Of a stretch of DNA of 64,000 nt, positions 63,647 through 64,000 are shown piece after piece (the stretch's first letter is position 1; the number at the start of each line of letters is the position of its first letter). Under the pieces are notes generated by a model. That model did not search any database and had not been told where the DNA came from. It saw only the letters and a list, made by a program, of their open reading frames with translations. A program made the position numbers and the translations under genes. The stretch is from Crenothrix sp. D3 (GTDB lineage Bacteria; Pseudomonadota; Gammaproteobacteria; Methylococcales; Methylomonadaceae): contig MBQZ01000018.1 of assembly GCA_002134785.1 (NCBI GenBank), forward strand, positions 186,001 through 250,000, in the 5' to 3' direction.

Positions 63647-64000
63647 ATGCTCAGTTATCGACACTCCTTTCATGCGGGCAATTTTGCTGATGTATTGAAA
63701 CACATTGTTTTACTACAACTGCTTGAACATTTTGGCAAAAAAGACCAACCATTTTGTTGTATTGATACGCACGCGGGAGCTGGCGATTACCGACTCGACA
63801 GCGGTTACGCACTAAAAAATAGCGAATTTGAAAATGGCATCGGTAAACTGTGGCATCGTCATGATTTACCCGATGCCGTTGCTCGTTATGTACAGCTTAT
63901 CAAATGTGCTAATAGTGATGGCAAGCTAACACATTATCTTGGTTCACCACTGATTGCTCAACAGTTATTACGCACTAAAGATCGTCTGTGTTTGTATGAA
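63647..64000 (+). CDS. rlmJ: 23S rRNA A2030 N6-methyltransferase RlmJ (3' end outside window)
   Basis: The frame opens at ATG 63647 and runs off the window; 118 codons are visible. It begins MLSYRHSFHAGNFADVLKH, the RlmJ signature, followed by DTHAGAGDYRLDS (the SAM-binding region) and LGSPLIAQQLLR. It is 30 bases after the previous gene. It modifies A2030 of 23S rRNA. Confidence 0.93.
   Translation, partial: MLSYRHSFHAGNFADVLKHIVLLQLLEHFGKKDQPFCCIDTHAGAGDYRLDSGYALKNSEFENGIGKLWHRHDLPDAVARYVQLIKCANSDGKLTHYLGSPLIAQQLLRTKDRLCLYE

Overview
The window looks like chromosome of a low-to-mid GC gammaproteobacterium, most likely a Methylococcales-type methylotroph. The main clue is a PQQ cofactor cluster whose 25-residue PqqA precursor resembles methanotroph PqqA peptides, together with typical gammaproteobacterial housekeeping blocks (rpsF-rpsR-DUF2232-rplI, yrdA/aroE, rlmJ). 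No methane or methanol oxidation gene is visible, so the assignment is an inference.

Layout. 1-3.2 kb: end of an ATPase-like gene, a 3' fragment of tRNA-Arg(CCU), then pqqC, pqqB and pqqA on the minus strand, with a deleted IS1-type element and a strong terminator between pqqA and pqqB. 3.4-5.6 kb: three-gene set (Ser-rich membrane protein, DUF2491-like, PspA/YjfJ-like coiled coil). 5.8-9.3 kb: waaA and the rpsF operon. 9.9-13.4 kb: a bifunctional PlsC+OlsB-like acyltransferase (OlsF type), an M14 metallopeptidase and an alpha/beta hydrolase. 13.9-15.3 kb: HdeD-like and ZIP membrane proteins.

15.5-34.3 kb is the most striking part: seven tightly packed minus-strand genes encoding a PgsB/CapB-type amide ligase fused to a very large HEAT-like N-terminus, a PgsC/CapC protein with two membrane modules and a repeated soluble domain, an H/D/H/E-type secreted putative hydrolase, two large periplasmic proteins, a lipoprotein ending in a barrel-like region, and a CHASE2-GAF-PAS pseudo-histidine kinase. 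I read it as an undescribed Gram-negative envelope-spanning system for making and exporting a polyglutamate-like polyamide.

34.5-40.9 kb: a complete RND efflux pump operon (adaptor, pump, outer-membrane factor) and a small secreted helical protein. 41-59 kb is rich in c-di-GMP signalling: a PAS/GGDEF protein, a SulP transporter, a six-PAS GGDEF-EAL protein, and an operon of PhnD-like binding protein, membrane GGDEF-EAL and outer-membrane protein. Between them lie an orphan TssB-TssC sheath fusion, a decayed restriction/defence islet (methylase tail, MazEF, PLD-helicase stub), PPK2 and a shortened K+ channel. The intergenic spaces from 40.9 to 53.4 kb carry a family of hairpin repeats. 60-64 kb: a small unknown protein, an AraC fragment cut by an IS1 relic that carries a nested 138-bp MITE, yrdA, aroE, a secreted protein and the start of rlmJ.
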